Positions 1-8,910 of a stretch of DNA of 59,174 nt are shown piece by piece. A program made the translations under genes and the position numbers. The notes beneath the pieces are model-generated. The model was not told the origin of the DNA. It did no database searches and was given only the letters and a program-made list of their open reading frames with translations. Every line of letters begins with the position of its first letter. The stretch's first letter is position 1. The stretch covers positions 1-59,174 of the forward strand of contig JBCCIS010000033.1 of the NCBI GenBank assembly GCA_039028155.1, given 5' to 3'. The DNA comes from Pseudomonadota bacterium (lineage in GTDB: Bacteria; Pseudomonadota; Alphaproteobacteria; SP197).

Positions 1-1
1 A

Positions 2-301
2 GACAACAATTCTGGAACTCCCAAAACGGGACCGGCCGCGTCCAGTGGCTTGTTCACTTTCGGCGGTGCAAAAGACATTGCAGCTCCTAAACCGTCGTCG
101 ACTCCATTCGCTTTTGGTCAAGATGCAAACAAGCAGCAGCCGTCTAGTGCCGGATTTGCCTTCGGAAAAACTGCCACAGACACAGCAGCACAGCCGTCAT
201 CCACATCATCAGGGAGCGCCTTCCAGTTCAGCGGAACGCCGGCCAAGACCGCGAGCTCCAGCTCGCCGTTCGCCTTCGGTTCTTCAGCGGCTGCTCCCTG
301 A
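2..301 (+). CDS. FG-repeat nucleoporin-like fragment (eukaryotic)
   Basis: An open frame runs from base 2 with no stop until a TGA at 299-301. The peptide is rich in Ser, Ala, Thr and Pro and carries spaced FG-type repeats: LFTFGG, FAFGQ, FAFGK, FQFSG and FAFGS. This is the composition of intrinsically disordered FG nucleoporins of the nuclear pore, which bacteria do not have. The stop codon lies exactly where the sequence becomes secY, so it is created by the join and is not a natural end; the 5' end is cut by the window. Function is inferred from repeat composition only, with no folded domain visible. A low-complexity surface protein is a weaker alternative. Confidence 0.75.
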   Translation, partial: DNNSGTPKTGPAASSGLFTFGGAKDIAAPKPSSTPFAFGQDANKQQPSSAGFAFGKTATDTAAQPSSTSSGSAFQFSGTPAKTASSSSPFAFGSSAAAP

Positions 302-1575
302 AAAAGCGCCTGTGGTTTACCCTGGGCGCTTTGATCATCTATCGCCTGGGCACCTATATTCCGATTCCCGGCATTGATCCGGCCATCCTGAACGACATCT
401 TCCAGCAGCAGGCCGGCGGCGTGCTGTCGATGTTCAATATGTTCTCCGGCGGCGCGTTGGAGCGCATGACGATCTTCGCCTTGAACGTCATGCCCTATAT
501 CTCGGCCTCGATCATCATGCAGCTGATGACGACAGTGTCGCCTGCGCTGGAGCAGATGAAGAAGGAGGGCGAGTCCGGCCGCAAGAAGATGAACCAGTAC
601 ACGCGCTACCTGACGGTGCTGCTGTGTATTGTCCAAGGGTACGGCATCGCGGTTGGCCTGGAGGCGATGCGCGGAAGCATGGGGTCTGCGGTCATCGATC
701 CCGGCTATTTCTTCCGCTTCACGACGGTCGTGACGCTGGTCGGCGGCACGATGTTCCTGTTGTGGCTGGGCGAACAGATCACCCAGCGCGGTGTCGGCAA
801 CGGCGTCTCACTGATCATCTTCGCCGGCATCGTCGCGATGTTCCCGTCGGCGATCGCCCAGATCCTGGAGCTCGGTCGGATCGGCGCCATGTCGGCGTTC
901 GCCATCATGGCGATCCTGGTCAGCCTGATCCTGCTGTTCGCCTTTATCGTCTTCATGGAGCGCGCGCAGCGGCGCATTATCGTCCAATATCCAAAACGCC
1001 AGGTCGGCAACCGGATGTTCAGCGGCGAGAGTTCGCATCTGCCGCTGAAGCTGAACACATCCGGCGTTATTCCGGTGATCTTCGCCAGCTCCATCCTGCT
1101 GATGCCGGTGACGCTGGCGAGTTTCTCCGCCGCCGGCGGGCCGGAGTGGCTGCAAGAGGCGACGCTTCTGCTGCGTCGCGGCGGGTGGATGTATCTCTCG
1201 CTCTATGCGGCGGGCATCATCTTTTTCTGTTTCTTCTATACGTCGATCGTCTTCAATCCGGCAGATACGGCGGACAACCTGAAGAAGCACGGCGGTTTCG
1301 TGCCGGGCATCCGGCCAGGCAAGAACACCGCGGAGTACCTGGACTACGTCCTGACCCGCCTGACCACGGTCGGCGCGATCTATCTGACCGCGGTCGCCGT
1401 GGTGCCGGAGTTCTTTATCGGCAACTCGGCGGTCCCGTTCCTGCTTGGCGGCACATCGTTGCTGATCACCGTAACGGTGGCGATGGACACGATCAGTCAG
1501 ATCCAATCGCACCTTCTGGCCCACCAATACGAGGGCCTGATCAAAAAGGCCAAGCTGAAGGGGCGGCGGGGATGA
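298..1575 (+). CDS. secY: Protein translocase subunit SecY, 5'-truncated
   Basis: SecY is the pore subunit of the SecYEG channel in the inner membrane. The frame starts at 298 with LKKRLWFTLGALIIYRLGTY followed by IPIPGID, the conserved first helix region, and continues through typical SecY segments (MPYISASIIMQL, GVGNGVSLIIFAGI, NPADTADNLKKHGGFVPGIR) to a normal C-terminus. 425 residues remain; bacterial SecY usually has about 440-450, so roughly the first 20-25 are missing. The bases upstream belong to a nucleoporin-like frame. The stop overlaps the adk start (ATGA), as expected in the ribosomal operon. No frameshift is seen. Confidence 0.97.
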   Translation: MKKRLWFTLGALIIYRLGTYIPIPGIDPAILNDIFQQQAGGVLSMFNMFSGGALERMTIFALNVMPYISASIIMQLMTTVSPALEQMKKEGESGRKKMNQYTRYLTVLLCIVQGYGIAVGLEAMRGSMGSAVIDPGYFFRFTTVVTLVGGTMFLLWLGEQITQRGVGNGVSLIIFAGIVAMFPSAIAQILELGRIGAMSAFAIMAILVSLILLFAFIVFMERAQRRIIVQYPKRQVGNRMFSGESSHLPLKLNTSGVIPVIFASSILLMPVTLASFSAAGGPEWLQEATLLLRRGGWMYLSLYAAGIIFFCFFYTSIVFNPADTADNLKKHGGFVPGIRPGKNTAEYLDYVLTRLTTVGAIYLTAVAVVPEFFIGNSAVPFLLGGTSLLITVTVAMDTISQIQSHLLAHQYEGLIKKAKLKGRRG

Positions 1576-2243
1576 AGCTGATCCTTTTGGGTCCGCCAGG
1601 CGCCGGTAAGGGGACCCAGGCGAAGCGTCTTGTCGAGGCCCACGGCATCCCCCAGCTTTCGACCGGCGACATGCTGCGCGCGGCGGTTGCCGAGGGTACC
1701 GAGATGGGCAAGATGGCCAAGGAGATCATGGATCGCGGCGAGCTGGTGTCCGACGACATCATTGTCGGCATGATTTCCGACCGCATCGACCAGCCCGACT
1801 GCGCCAACGGTTTCATTCTGGACGGCTTTCCCCGTTCCGAAGCCCAGGCCGAGGCGCTCGACCGAATGCTGGCCGAACGCGGTCTGGCGCTGGACTGCGT
1901 GATCGAGATGCAGGTCGACGACGAGGCCCTTGTCGAACGCCTGACGGGCCGCTTCACCTGTGCCAAGTGCGGCGCCGGGTATCACGACAAGTTTCAGCAA
2001 CCAAAGATTGCGGACATCTGCGATGTTTGTGGCGGTAGCGAGTTCACGCGCCGCGCCGACGATAACGAGGAGACCCTGCGGTCACGCCTGACGGTCTACC
2101 ACGGCCAGACCGCGCCACTTTTGCCGTATTATCAAGGGCATGGCGTGCTTTCTTCAGTCGACGGCATGGCCGATATCGACGATGTGACCCGCCAGATAGA
2201 GGCGGTTGTGAATTCGTGCGCGGAAGGCGGCGGCAATGATTGA
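1572..2243 (+). CDS. adk: Adenylate kinase
   Basis: Catalyses ATP + AMP = 2 ADP in the cytoplasm. 223 residues. The P-loop GPPGAGKGT is at residues 7-15, followed by LSTGDMLRAAV of the AMP site and DGFPRS near residue 84. The LID domain is the long form and carries four cysteines at 130, 133, 150 and 153 (CAKC and CDVC), indicating a structural zinc site of the type found in many but not all bacterial adenylate kinases. The start codon overlaps the secY stop by four bases. The secY-adk-rpsM order is standard for alphaproteobacteria. Confidence 0.97.
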   Translation: MKLILLGPPGAGKGTQAKRLVEAHGIPQLSTGDMLRAAVAEGTEMGKMAKEIMDRGELVSDDIIVGMISDRIDQPDCANGFILDGFPRSEAQAEALDRMLAERGLALDCVIEMQVDDEALVERLTGRFTCAKCGAGYHDKFQQPKIADICDVCGGSEFTRRADDNEETLRSRLTVYHGQTAPLLPYYQGHGVLSSVDGMADIDDVTRQIEAVVNSCAEGGGND

Positions 2244-2333
2244 CTCGATGCCCGCGATGCCTATACTCCGCCGCGATCCCGGAAACCGGAGCGGTTTTGC
2301 CGGCTCTTTTGCTTTGCCTGAGGAGAGGTAACT

Positions 2334-2702
2334 TTGGCACGTATTGCTGGTGTCAATATTCCGACCAATAAACGCGTCGAGATTGCGCTGACCTACATCC
2401 ACGGTATCGGTCGCACAACGGCGAAGCAGGTCTGTGCCAACGCGCAGATTCCCGATGCGCGCCGTGTCAACGAACTGACTGACGCCGAGGTCGCTCAGAT
2501 CCGCGAGATCATCGATTCGAACCTGGTCGTCGAAGGCGATCTCAGGCGCGAAGTCGCCATGAACATCAAGCGTTTGATGGACATGGGCTGCAACCGTGGC
2601 ATCCGCCACCGCAAGGGACTGCCGGTGCGCGGCCAGAACACCCACAACAATGCGCGAACCCGCAAGGGCAAGGCGCGGCCGATCGCCGGTAAGAAGAAGT
2701 AA
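2334..2702 (+). CDS. rpsM: 30S ribosomal protein S13
   Basis: 122 residues, the usual length. It begins [20 protein letters not shown] and ends in the basic tail [19 protein letters not shown] that reaches the decoding region. The only start that gives the conserved N-terminus is TTG at 2334, supported by a strong ribosome site, GAGGAGAGG, just upstream. A TTG start on a ribosomal protein gene is uncommon. The 90 bases between adk and this gene hold no other gene. S13 sits in the head of the small subunit. Confidence 0.97.
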   Translation: MARIAGVNIPTNKRVEIALTYIHGIGRTTAKQVCANAQIPDARRVNELTDAEVAQIREIIDSNLVVEGDLRREVAMNIKRLMDMGCNRGIRHRKGLPVRGQNTHNNARTRKGKARPIAGKKK

Positions 2703-2710
2703 GGATCGCC

Positions 2711-3100
2711 ATGGCTCGGGAAGCAACACGCGTCAGGCGGCGCGAGCGCAAGAACATCACGTCGGGCGTGGCGCATGTGAACGCCTCGTTCAACAACACG
2801 ACGGTCACCATCGCGGACGCCCAGGGCAACGCGATTTCGTGGTCGTCGGCCGGATCCATGGGCTTCAAGGGTTCGCGGAAGTCGACCCCCTATGCCGCCC
2901 AGATGGCCGCAGAAGACGCTGGCCGCAAGGCGATGGATCACGGCATGCAGACGCTTGAGGTGCGGGTCAAGGGCCCGGGCTCGGGCCGTGAGTCGGCGCT
3001 GCGCGCGCTGTCGGCGATCGGCTTCAACATCACGGCCATCCAGGACGTGACGCCGATCCCGCATAACGGCTGCCGCCCGCGCAAGCGCCGCCGCGTTTAG
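2711..3100 (+). CDS. rpsK: 30S ribosomal protein S11
   Basis: 129 residues, normal length. The N-terminus is basic ([20 protein letters not shown]), followed by [13 protein letters not shown] and the conserved C-terminal [19 protein letters not shown]11 is part of the 30S platform at the mRNA exit region. It starts 8 bases after the rpsM stop and is surely cotranscribed with it. Nothing unusual is visible. Confidence 0.97.
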   Translation: MAREATRVRRRERKNITSGVAHVNASFNNTTVTIADAQGNAISWSSAGSMGFKGSRKSTPYAAQMAAEDAGRKAMDHGMQTLEVRVKGPGSGRESALRALSAIGFNITAIQDVTPIPHNGCRPRKRRRV

Positions 3101-3158
3101 CACCGCTTAGGGTGCGCCGGCCGCAAGCGCGGTCGGACGCGACAACAGGATTACCGAT

Positions 3159-3202
3159 GGCCGGGCGCTAAGCGTCTGGCCCATGCCGCCTCAAAAAGCG
3201 GC
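3159..3202 (+). other. Two hairpins between rpsK and rpoA
   Basis: The 129-base gap between rpsK and rpoA holds two inverted repeats. The first has arms at 3159-3168 and 3172-3181 (ten pairs, two of them G-T) closing on TAA. The second has arms GCCGC at 3185-3189 and GCGGC at 3198-3202 around an A-rich loop. Neither is followed by a T run, so they are more likely RNA structures in the operon transcript (processing or attenuation) than terminators. Seen directly; the role is inference. Confidence 0.4.
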
Positions 3203-3229
3203 GCTACACAAATGAGGTCGTCTCTAGCG

Positions 3230-4246
3230 ATGAACAGAAACTGGCAAGCATTGATCAAACCGAACAAGCTGCAGATCGAGCCTGGCATCGATGCCTCGCG
3301 TGAAGCGACCATCGTTGCGGAGCCTCTGGAGCGCGGGTTCGGCCTGACGCTGGGTAACGCGCTGCGCCGCGTTCTCCTGTCGTCGCTGCAGGGTGCGGCG
3401 GTGACGTCGATTCAGATCAACAACGTCCTGCATGAGTTCTCGTCGATCACCGGCGTGCATGAGGACGTGACCGACATCGTCTTGAACATCAAGGCAATGG
3501 CGCTTCGGATGTATTCCGAGGGGCCGAAGCGCATGTCGCTGAAGGCCAAGGGCCCGGGTGCCGTGACCGCGTCGATGATCGAGACCGGCCCGGATATCGA
3601 GATCATGGACCCCGACCATGTCATCTGCACGCTGGACGGCGATGCAGATCTGAACATGGAGTTCACGGTCGAGCTCGGCAAAGGTTATGTGCCGGCTGCC
3701 CAGAACCGTCCGGACGATGCGCCGATCGGTCTGATACCGGTCGACGCGATCTACAGCCCCGTGCGCAAGGTCGCCTACAAGGTCGAAAACAGCCGCGTTG
3801 GCCAGGTCACAGACTACGACAAGCTCTCGATGACCGTCGACACCAACGGCGCCGTCACGCCGGAAGATGCGGTCGCGCTCGCAGCACGCATCCTTCAGGA
3901 CCAGCTCCAACTCTTTATCAATTTCGAAGAGCCTGAGGTCCGCGTCGAGCGTGAGGAAGCGGCCGAGCCTGAGTTCAATGCCAACCTGCTGCGCAAGGTT
4001 GACGAGCTCGAACTCTCGGTGCGATCGGCCAACTGCCTGAAGAACGACAACATCGTCTATATCGGTGATCTCGTGCAGAAGACCGAAGCGGAGATGCTGC
4101 GCACGCCGAACTTCGGCCGCAAGTCGCTGAACGAAATCAAGGACGTGCTCTCGCAGATGGGCCTGCATCTCGGCATGAAGATCCCGGACTGGCCGCCGGA
4201 AAACATCGAGGAGCTCGCCAAGAAGCTCGAGGACCCCTTTAACTGA
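3230..4246 (+). CDS. rpoA: DNA-directed RNA polymerase subunit alpha
   Basis: 338 residues, the usual alphaproteobacterial length. The N-terminal dimerisation domain begins [16 protein letters not shown] and includes [21 protein letters not shown]. After a linker comes the C-terminal domain ([20 protein letters not shown], then [13 protein letters not shown]), which contacts UP elements and activators. An upstream in-frame ATG at 3212 would add six residues, but it lies inside the likely ribosome site GAGG at 3214-3217, and homologues start close to NWQ, so 3230 is preferred. Last large gene of the ribosomal operon before rplQ. Confidence 0.96.
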   Translation: MNRNWQALIKPNKLQIEPGIDASREATIVAEPLERGFGLTLGNALRRVLLSSLQGAAVTSIQINNVLHEFSSITGVHEDVTDIVLNIKAMALRMYSEGPKRMSLKAKGPGAVTASMIETGPDIEIMDPDHVICTLDGDADLNMEFTVELGKGYVPAAQNRPDDAPIGLIPVDAIYSPVRKVAYKVENSRVGQVTDYDKLSMTVDTNGAVTPEDAVALAARILQDQLQLFINFEEPEVRVEREEAAEPEFNANLLRKVDELELSVRSANCLKNDNIVYIGDLVQKTEAEMLRTPNFGRKSLNEIKDVLSQMGLHLGMKIPDWPPENIEELAKKLEDPFN

Positions 4247-4276
4247 TTCGGCGCCGCCGGACTTCAGGAGACCGCC

Positions 4277-4705
4277 ATGCGACACCGTAACGCCGGACGC
4301 AAGCTCAACCGCACCAGTGCCCATAGAAAGGCGCTGCTGATCAACATGGCCCAGGCGCTAGTCAAACACGAGCAGATCAAGACGACCCTGCCCAAGGCCA
4401 AGGAGCTCGCGCCCTATACCGAAAAGCTGATCACGCTCGCCAAGCGCGGCGATCTGCATGCCCGCCGTCAGGCCCATGCGAAGATCGGCGACGATGCCAT
4501 GGTGGCAAAGCTGTTCGACGTCCTGGCGGAGCGTTATCAGGACCGCTCGGGCGGCTACACGCGCGTGCTGAAGGCCGGTTTCCGCTATGGCGACGACGCG
4601 CCGATGGCGATCATCGAACTGGTCGATCGCGACGAAGACGCCAAGGGTCAGGATTCCGGCCCGACCCAGTTCGACGACGACGAGGACGAAAACGTCGCCG
4701 CATAA
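4277..4705 (+). CDS. rplQ: 50S ribosomal protein L17
   Basis: 142 residues. It begins [20 protein letters not shown] and has the conserved [20 protein letters not shown] segment. The C-terminus carries an acidic tail (residues about 120-142, many Asp and Glu) that is longer than in the E. coli protein; such tails occur in alphaproteobacterial L17. It lies 30 bases after rpoA and closes the ribosomal operon, with a hairpin just downstream. Confidence 0.96.
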   Translation: MRHRNAGRKLNRTSAHRKALLINMAQALVKHEQIKTTLPKAKELAPYTEKLITLAKRGDLHARRQAHAKIGDDAMVAKLFDVLAERYQDRSGGYTRVLKAGFRYGDDAPMAIIELVDRDEDAKGQDSGPTQFDDDEDENVAA

Positions 4706-4732
4706 GGCCGCGACCTTATTCGACGACCAACC

Positions 4733-4758
4733 AAAGGGCGGCTCTATGGCCGCCCTTT
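4733..4758 (+). terminator. Hairpin terminator after rplQ
   Basis: Perfect 10-bp inverted repeat AAAGGGCGGC / GCCGCCCTTT with a 6-base TCTATG loop, 28 bases after the rplQ stop. The downstream arm ends in TTT but no longer T run follows, so termination may be partial. The position at the end of the ribosomal operon fits a transcript end. Confidence 0.7.
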
Positions 4759-4806
4759 GTGTATGGACCGCTTCGGCTTGACGCCGAACCGCTCTAGACT
4801 GTCTCA

Positions 4807-6108
4807 ATGGCGACGCTGTTCGAATCCCAGGCCCCAAGGCCGCTTGCCGACCGCTTGAGGCCGGAGACGCTTGAGCAGGTGGTCGGGCAGGACCATCTGC
4901 TCGATCCCGACGCGCCGCTCGGCCGCATGGTCGCCAAGGGCAGGCTCGTCTCGCTCATTCTGTGGGGCCCGCCGGGTTCGGGAAAGACCACCATTGCCCG
5001 TTTGCTCGCGGACAAGACCGATCTGGCGTTCGAACCGATCTCCGCCGTCTTTGCCGGCGTGGCCGATCTGCGCAAGGTCTTCGAGCGTGCTCGCGCGCGG
5101 CGCCAGGACGGCCGCGGGACCCTGTTGTTCGTCGACGAGATCCACCGTTTCAACAAGGCCCAGCAGGACGCGCTGCTGCCGTTCGTCGAGGACGGCACGG
5201 TGATACTGGTCGGCGCGACGACGGAGAACCCATCGTTTGAGGTGAACGCCGCGTTGACGTCGCGCTGTCAGGTTTTGGTTCTCAACCGCCTCGATAACGA
5301 CGCCCTGGATGACCTTCTAAGCCGCGCCGAGGCCGACACCGGCAACACGCTGCCGTTGGACGGTGACGCGCGGGAAGCGCTGAAGGACATGGCCGATGGC
5401 GACGGTCGTTTCCTGCTCAACATGGCAGAGGAACTGCTGTCGCTTGAACCCGGCAAGACCATCGATCGCGGCCAGTTGGCCGATGTCGTCCAACGCCGCG
5501 TGCCCGTCTACGACAAGGCGGACGAGGGGCACTACAACCTGATCAGCGCGTTGCACAAGTCGGTGCGCGGCTCTGACCCCGACGCCTCGCTCTATTGGCT
5601 CGCGCGCATGCTCGACGCCGGCGAGGATCCGCTTTACGTCGCGCGCCGCATCGTGCGCATGGCGATCGAGGACATTGGTCTGGCTGACCCCCAGGCGCTC
5701 GCGCAGTGCATCGCCGCTAAAGACACTTACGATTTCCTTGGTTCTCCGGAAGGCGAACTGGCTTTGGCGCAGGCGGTGATTTATTGCGCGACGGCACCCA
5801 AGTCGAATGCCGGCTACAAGGCCTACAAAGCCGCTCGGCGCAGTGCCAAGGACCATGGCTCGCTGACGCCGCCCAAACACATCCTCAACGCGCCAACGAA
5901 GATGATGAAAGAGATGGGTTATGGCGCGAACTATGATTATGACCACGACGCGCCGGACGCCTTTTCCGGCCAGGATTACTTCCCCGACGAGATGACGCGC
6001 GAGCGTTACTACGTCCCGGTCGAACGCGGCTTTGAACGCGAGATCGCGAAACGCCTGGAGTACTGGGCGAAGCTGCGTGACAAACGCGGTGCCGGGGGCG
6101 ACACGTGA
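4807..6108 (+). CDS. rarA: Replication-associated recombination protein A (RarA/MgsA AAA+ ATPase)
   Basis: 433 residues. This is a AAA+ ATPase of the clamp-loader-like RarA/MgsA/WRNIP1 family, which acts at stalled replication forks. N-terminal PLADRLRPETLEQVVGQDHLL is the family signature. Walker A GPPGSGKT is at residues 54-61, Walker B LLFVDEIHRF at about 106-115, and sensor motif GATTENPSFEVN follows. The C-terminal lid and tetramerisation part is complete (PKHILNAPTKMMKEMGYGA). The stop overlaps the crcB start (GTGA). It follows the ribosomal operon as in many alphaproteobacteria and opens a co-directional run of housekeeping genes. Confidence 0.95.
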   Translation: MATLFESQAPRPLADRLRPETLEQVVGQDHLLDPDAPLGRMVAKGRLVSLILWGPPGSGKTTIARLLADKTDLAFEPISAVFAGVADLRKVFERARARRQDGRGTLLFVDEIHRFNKAQQDALLPFVEDGTVILVGATTENPSFEVNAALTSRCQVLVLNRLDNDALDDLLSRAEADTGNTLPLDGDAREALKDMADGDGRFLLNMAEELLSLEPGKTIDRGQLADVVQRRVPVYDKADEGHYNLISALHKSVRGSDPDASLYWLARMLDAGEDPLYVARRIVRMAIEDIGLADPQALAQCIAAKDTYDFLGSPEGELALAQAVIYCATAPKSNAGYKAYKAARRSAKDHGSLTPPKHILNAPTKMMKEMGYGANYDYDHDAPDAFSGQDYFPDEMTRERYYVPVERGFEREIAKRLEYWAKLRDKRGAGGDT

Positions 6109-6488
6109 TCAAGATGCTGCTCCTGGTCGCGCTTGGCGGCGCGCTCGGCGCCGTCGGCCGCTACCTCACGGTTGCCGGCGTCGGTGCGGTAACGGGGCTT
6201 GGCTTTCCGTTCGGCACGCTTGTCGTCAACATCGTCGGCTCCTTTGTCTTGGGTGCCCTTGTCGAGAGTGCGTCGCTCGTCTGGTCGCCGTCACCTGAGC
6301 TTCGCGCCATGCTGGTCGTTGGCGTCCTCGGCGCCTATACGACCTTCTCGACGTTCTCTCTCGATGTCGTCCTACAGATTGAGCGCGGCAATTTCGTTGG
6401 CGCGGCACTCTACATTCTGCTGTCGGTAACGCTCTGTGTGCTCGCCCTTTATGGTGGCATGCGCTTGATGCGCCTCGTGCTGACATGA
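6105..6488 (+). CDS. crcB: Fluoride ion channel CrcB/Fluc
   Basis: 127 residues with four hydrophobic helices, the standard size for this dual-topology fluoride exporter of the inner membrane. Family motifs are all present: GGALGAVGRY at the start, GTLVVNIVGSFVLG in the middle and AYTTFSTFS near residue 80. The start is GTG, overlapping the rarA stop. A single crcB gene is expected to form a homodimer. I saw no fluoride riboswitch, consistent with its place inside an operon. Confidence 0.95.
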   Translation: MIKMLLLVALGGALGAVGRYLTVAGVGAVTGLGFPFGTLVVNIVGSFVLGALVESASLVWSPSPELRAMLVVGVLGAYTTFSTFSLDVVLQIERGNFVGAALYILLSVTLCVLALYGGMRLMRLVLT

Positions 6489-7456
6489 CGCAGGTGCGCC
6501 ATGTCACGGTCGCGCCGGGTGACGAACACATGCGCCTGGACCGTTGGTTTCACCGCGAGTTTCCGGCGGTCACACATGGTCACCTCGCAAAGCTGCTGCG
6601 CACGGGTCAGGTCCGGCTCGACGGCCGGCGTTGCAAGCCCGGCGATCGGCTTGTCGCCGGCCAGACCGTGCGCGTGCCGCCTTTGCCGGACGCGAAGGCC
6701 GCCGCGCCACGCCCCCAATCCGCGACGCCTGTTGATCGGCGCGAAGCCGAGGACCTGGCCGCACGCATTGTCTACCGCGACGATGATGTCATTGCGCTCG
6801 ACAAACCTTCGGGACTGGCGGTGCAGGGTGGTTCCGGCACGAAGCGCCATCTGGACGGCATGCTTGATGCGCTGAAGTTCGGCGCGCCGGAGCGTCCTCG
6901 TCTGGTCCATCGTCTTGACCGCGATACCAGCGGGGTCATGCTGCTGGCACGCCATGCCGCCGCCGCACGCGAGCTTGGCGATCTTTTCAAGGGCCGGGAG
7001 ACGGACAAGACCTATTGGTCGCTGGTCGCGGGCCGGCCGGATGCCGACGAAGGCCTGATTGACATGCCGCTTGCCAAACGGCCGGGCAGGGGCGGTGAGC
7101 GCATGCGCGTCGATGAAGAGGCGGGTCGCCGCGCGATCAGCCACTTTCGGGTTGTCGATAGCGCCGGCGATAAGGTGGCATGGCTTGCCTTGAGCCCGCT
7201 GACCGGGCGCACGCACCAACTGCGGGTGCATTGCGCGGCCATCGGTTGCCCCATCTTGGGCGACGGCAAGTATGGTGGCCGCGATGCCTTCCTCTCCGGC
7301 TTCGATCTTGCCAAGCGTGTTCACCTGCACGCCCGTGCGATTGCGATGCCGTGGCATGGCGGCGAGCTCAGGGTCGAAGCGCCGTTGCCGCGCGACCTCG
7401 TGAAGAGCTGGGCGCTCTTCGGCTTCGATCCGAACGCCGCCGCCGTTGCGCCATGA
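6485..7456 (+). CDS. RluC/RluD-family rRNA pseudouridine synthase
   Basis: 323 residues. An N-terminal S4-like RNA-binding region (about 15-65) is followed by the RluA-type catalytic domain. The catalytic aspartate is D145 in HRLDRDTSGV, with VIALDKPSGLAVQGG upstream and LTGRTHQLRVH downstream. Such enzymes convert uridines in 23S rRNA to pseudouridine. Domain order fits RluC or RluD; which sites it modifies cannot be told from sequence alone, and RluC is somewhat more likely in this gene order. Start and stop overlap crcB and the next gene by four bases each. Confidence 0.93.
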   Translation: MTQVRHVTVAPGDEHMRLDRWFHREFPAVTHGHLAKLLRTGQVRLDGRRCKPGDRLVAGQTVRVPPLPDAKAAAPRPQSATPVDRREAEDLAARIVYRDDDVIALDKPSGLAVQGGSGTKRHLDGMLDALKFGAPERPRLVHRLDRDTSGVMLLARHAAAARELGDLFKGRETDKTYWSLVAGRPDADEGLIDMPLAKRPGRGGERMRVDEEAGRRAISHFRVVDSAGDKVAWLALSPLTGRTHQLRVHCAAIGCPILGDGKYGGRDAFLSGFDLAKRVHLHARAIAMPWHGGELRVEAPLPRDLVKSWALFGFDPNAAAVAP

Positions 7457-8133
7457 GCCGCCGTCTCGTTCTCTTCGATTGCGACGGTACGCTGGTCGAC
7501 AGTCAGCATGTCATCCACGAGGCGATGTCGTTCGCCTTTCTTGATCACGGACTATCGCCGCTGCCGCGCCAAGACGTACGCCGCGTCATCGGACTGCCGC
7601 TCGATACGGCCATCGCGCAGCTGCATCCGGTGGGTTCATCCGACCAAGTCGCCGGATTGGCGCGAAGCTATAAGGAGGCGTTCGTACAATTGCGTCAGCG
7701 CGTCGGCCACCACGAGCCGCTGTTTGACGGTATGCGCGAGGTGATCGAGACTCTGGATGACCAGGGCGCGTTGCTCGGTATCGTCACCGGAAAGGGCAGT
7801 CAGGGTCTTGCGATGGTTCTGGCCCAGCACGATTTGACGGCCCGCTTTGTCACACTTCAGACAGCGGACACAGCACCGGGAAAACCCGATCCCGGCATGG
7901 TCAACCAGGCGATCGCCGAGACCGGCGCGCTGGCGGCAGATACCGTCGTTGTCGGCGATACGACCTTCGATATGGCGATGGCGGTTGCCGCCGGGGTGCC
8001 CGCGATCGGCGTAGCATGGGGCTATCATCCCTCCGATCATCTCATCGCGGCGGGGGCCCGGTGCATCGTCGATCATCCGACGGACCTGCACGGCGTCATC
8101 GACGATCTTATGGCTTCGGCCGCGACGGTCTAG
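7453..8133 (+). CDS. HAD-superfamily phosphatase (phosphoglycolate phosphatase-like)
   Basis: 226 residues. HAD motif I is FDCDGTLVDS with nucleophile D9 and acid/base D11; the threonine motif is in GIVTGKG, the lysine motif in GKPDPGM and the last acidic motif in VVGDTTFDM. A helical cap of about 60 residues sits after motif I, as in the Gph/PGP subfamily that removes phosphate from phosphoglycolate or similar small metabolites. The start ATG overlaps the previous stop. The substrate is inferred by family only. Confidence 0.88.
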   Translation: MSRRLVLFDCDGTLVDSQHVIHEAMSFAFLDHGLSPLPRQDVRRVIGLPLDTAIAQLHPVGSSDQVAGLARSYKEAFVQLRQRVGHHEPLFDGMREVIETLDDQGALLGIVTGKGSQGLAMVLAQHDLTARFVTLQTADTAPGKPDPGMVNQAIAETGALAADTVVVGDTTFDMAMAVAAGVPAIGVAWGYHPSDHLIAAGARCIVDHPTDLHGVIDDLMASAATV

Positions 8134-8135
8134 CC

Positions 8136-8870
8136 ATGGTGAAGCGCTTCTATGACATCGTCGCGTGGCGGCCTTGCGAGGGCGGGTTCGAAGTCACGCT
8201 TGATGAACGGCCGGTACACACGCCGGGGCGCGAGCGCATTGTCGTGCCCACCGAAGACTTGGCCGACGAGATTGCCGGTGAATGGCGTGGCCAGTCGGGC
8301 GACGTGATGCCGCAAACGATGCCGATCACCCGATTGGTGACCACCGCCATCGATCGGGTCGCCTTTCGCCGGGCCCAGGTCACGGCGGATCTCGCCGAGT
8401 TTGGCGCCAGCGATCTCGTCTGCTACCGCGCCGATGCGCCGGCGGAGCTGGTGGCGTTCCAGGCGCGCCATTGGCAGCCGCTCGTCGATTGGGCCCGCCG
8501 GCGCTATGGCGCGCAGATGTCGGTGACCAGCGGCATCATGCCCGTCGACCAGCCGACCGAGGCGGTTCACGCGCTTGCCGCTGCCCTGGAGCCACTGACC
8601 GACTTCGAACTGATGGCAGTCCATGCCGTTACCGTGGCAACCGGCTCGTTGATCGCCGGTTTGGCGGTGGTCGAGGGTGAAATTGCCGGCGAGGACGCCT
8701 GGCGGGCAGGCTTGGCTGATGAACACTACGCGGCCGAGGTGTGGGGCGAGGACGCGGAGGCCAAGGCGCGGCAGGATGCGTTGCGTGAGGAAATCGTCAT
8801 GGCCGAGCGCCTGCTGTATCTGTTGGGGCGGTTGCCAGCGGTCAAACTTGCTGCGCCGCACAATGAATGA
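8136..8870 (+). CDS. ATP12-family F1-ATPase assembly chaperone
   Basis: 244 residues from the ATG at 8136, two bases after the upstream stop; the longer open frame upstream only overlaps the HAD gene. The family's features are visible: KRFYDIVAWRP near the start, a Gly-Phe-Glu-Val-Thr-Leu-Asp segment with RPVHTPGR, and EWRGQSGDVMPQTMPITRL. ATP12 binds the F1 alpha subunit during ATP synthase assembly and is found in mitochondria and alphaproteobacteria, so it helps place the organism. It sits between the HAD phosphatase and pccB. Confidence 0.93.
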   Translation: MVKRFYDIVAWRPCEGGFEVTLDERPVHTPGRERIVVPTEDLADEIAGEWRGQSGDVMPQTMPITRLVTTAIDRVAFRRAQVTADLAEFGASDLVCYRADAPAELVAFQARHWQPLVDWARRRYGAQMSVTSGIMPVDQPTEAVHALAAALEPLTDFELMAVHAVTVATGSLIAGLAVVEGEIAGEDAWRAGLADEHYAAEVWGEDAEAKARQDALREEIVMAERLLYLLGRLPAVKLAAPHNE

Positions 8871-8910
8871 TATCGAGGAATAACAAGGGTTTGGGTGAGG
8901 CGGGACGCCA

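Noticed and set aside
624-2243. 539-codon plus-strand frame that would start inside secY
   Set aside because: Its first 316 codons are a shifted reading of secY; only the adk part from 1572 is real. It is not a fusion.
8871-8910. Seven-codon frame between the ATP12 gene and pccB
   Set aside because: Too short and with no conserved sequence or coupling to pccB.
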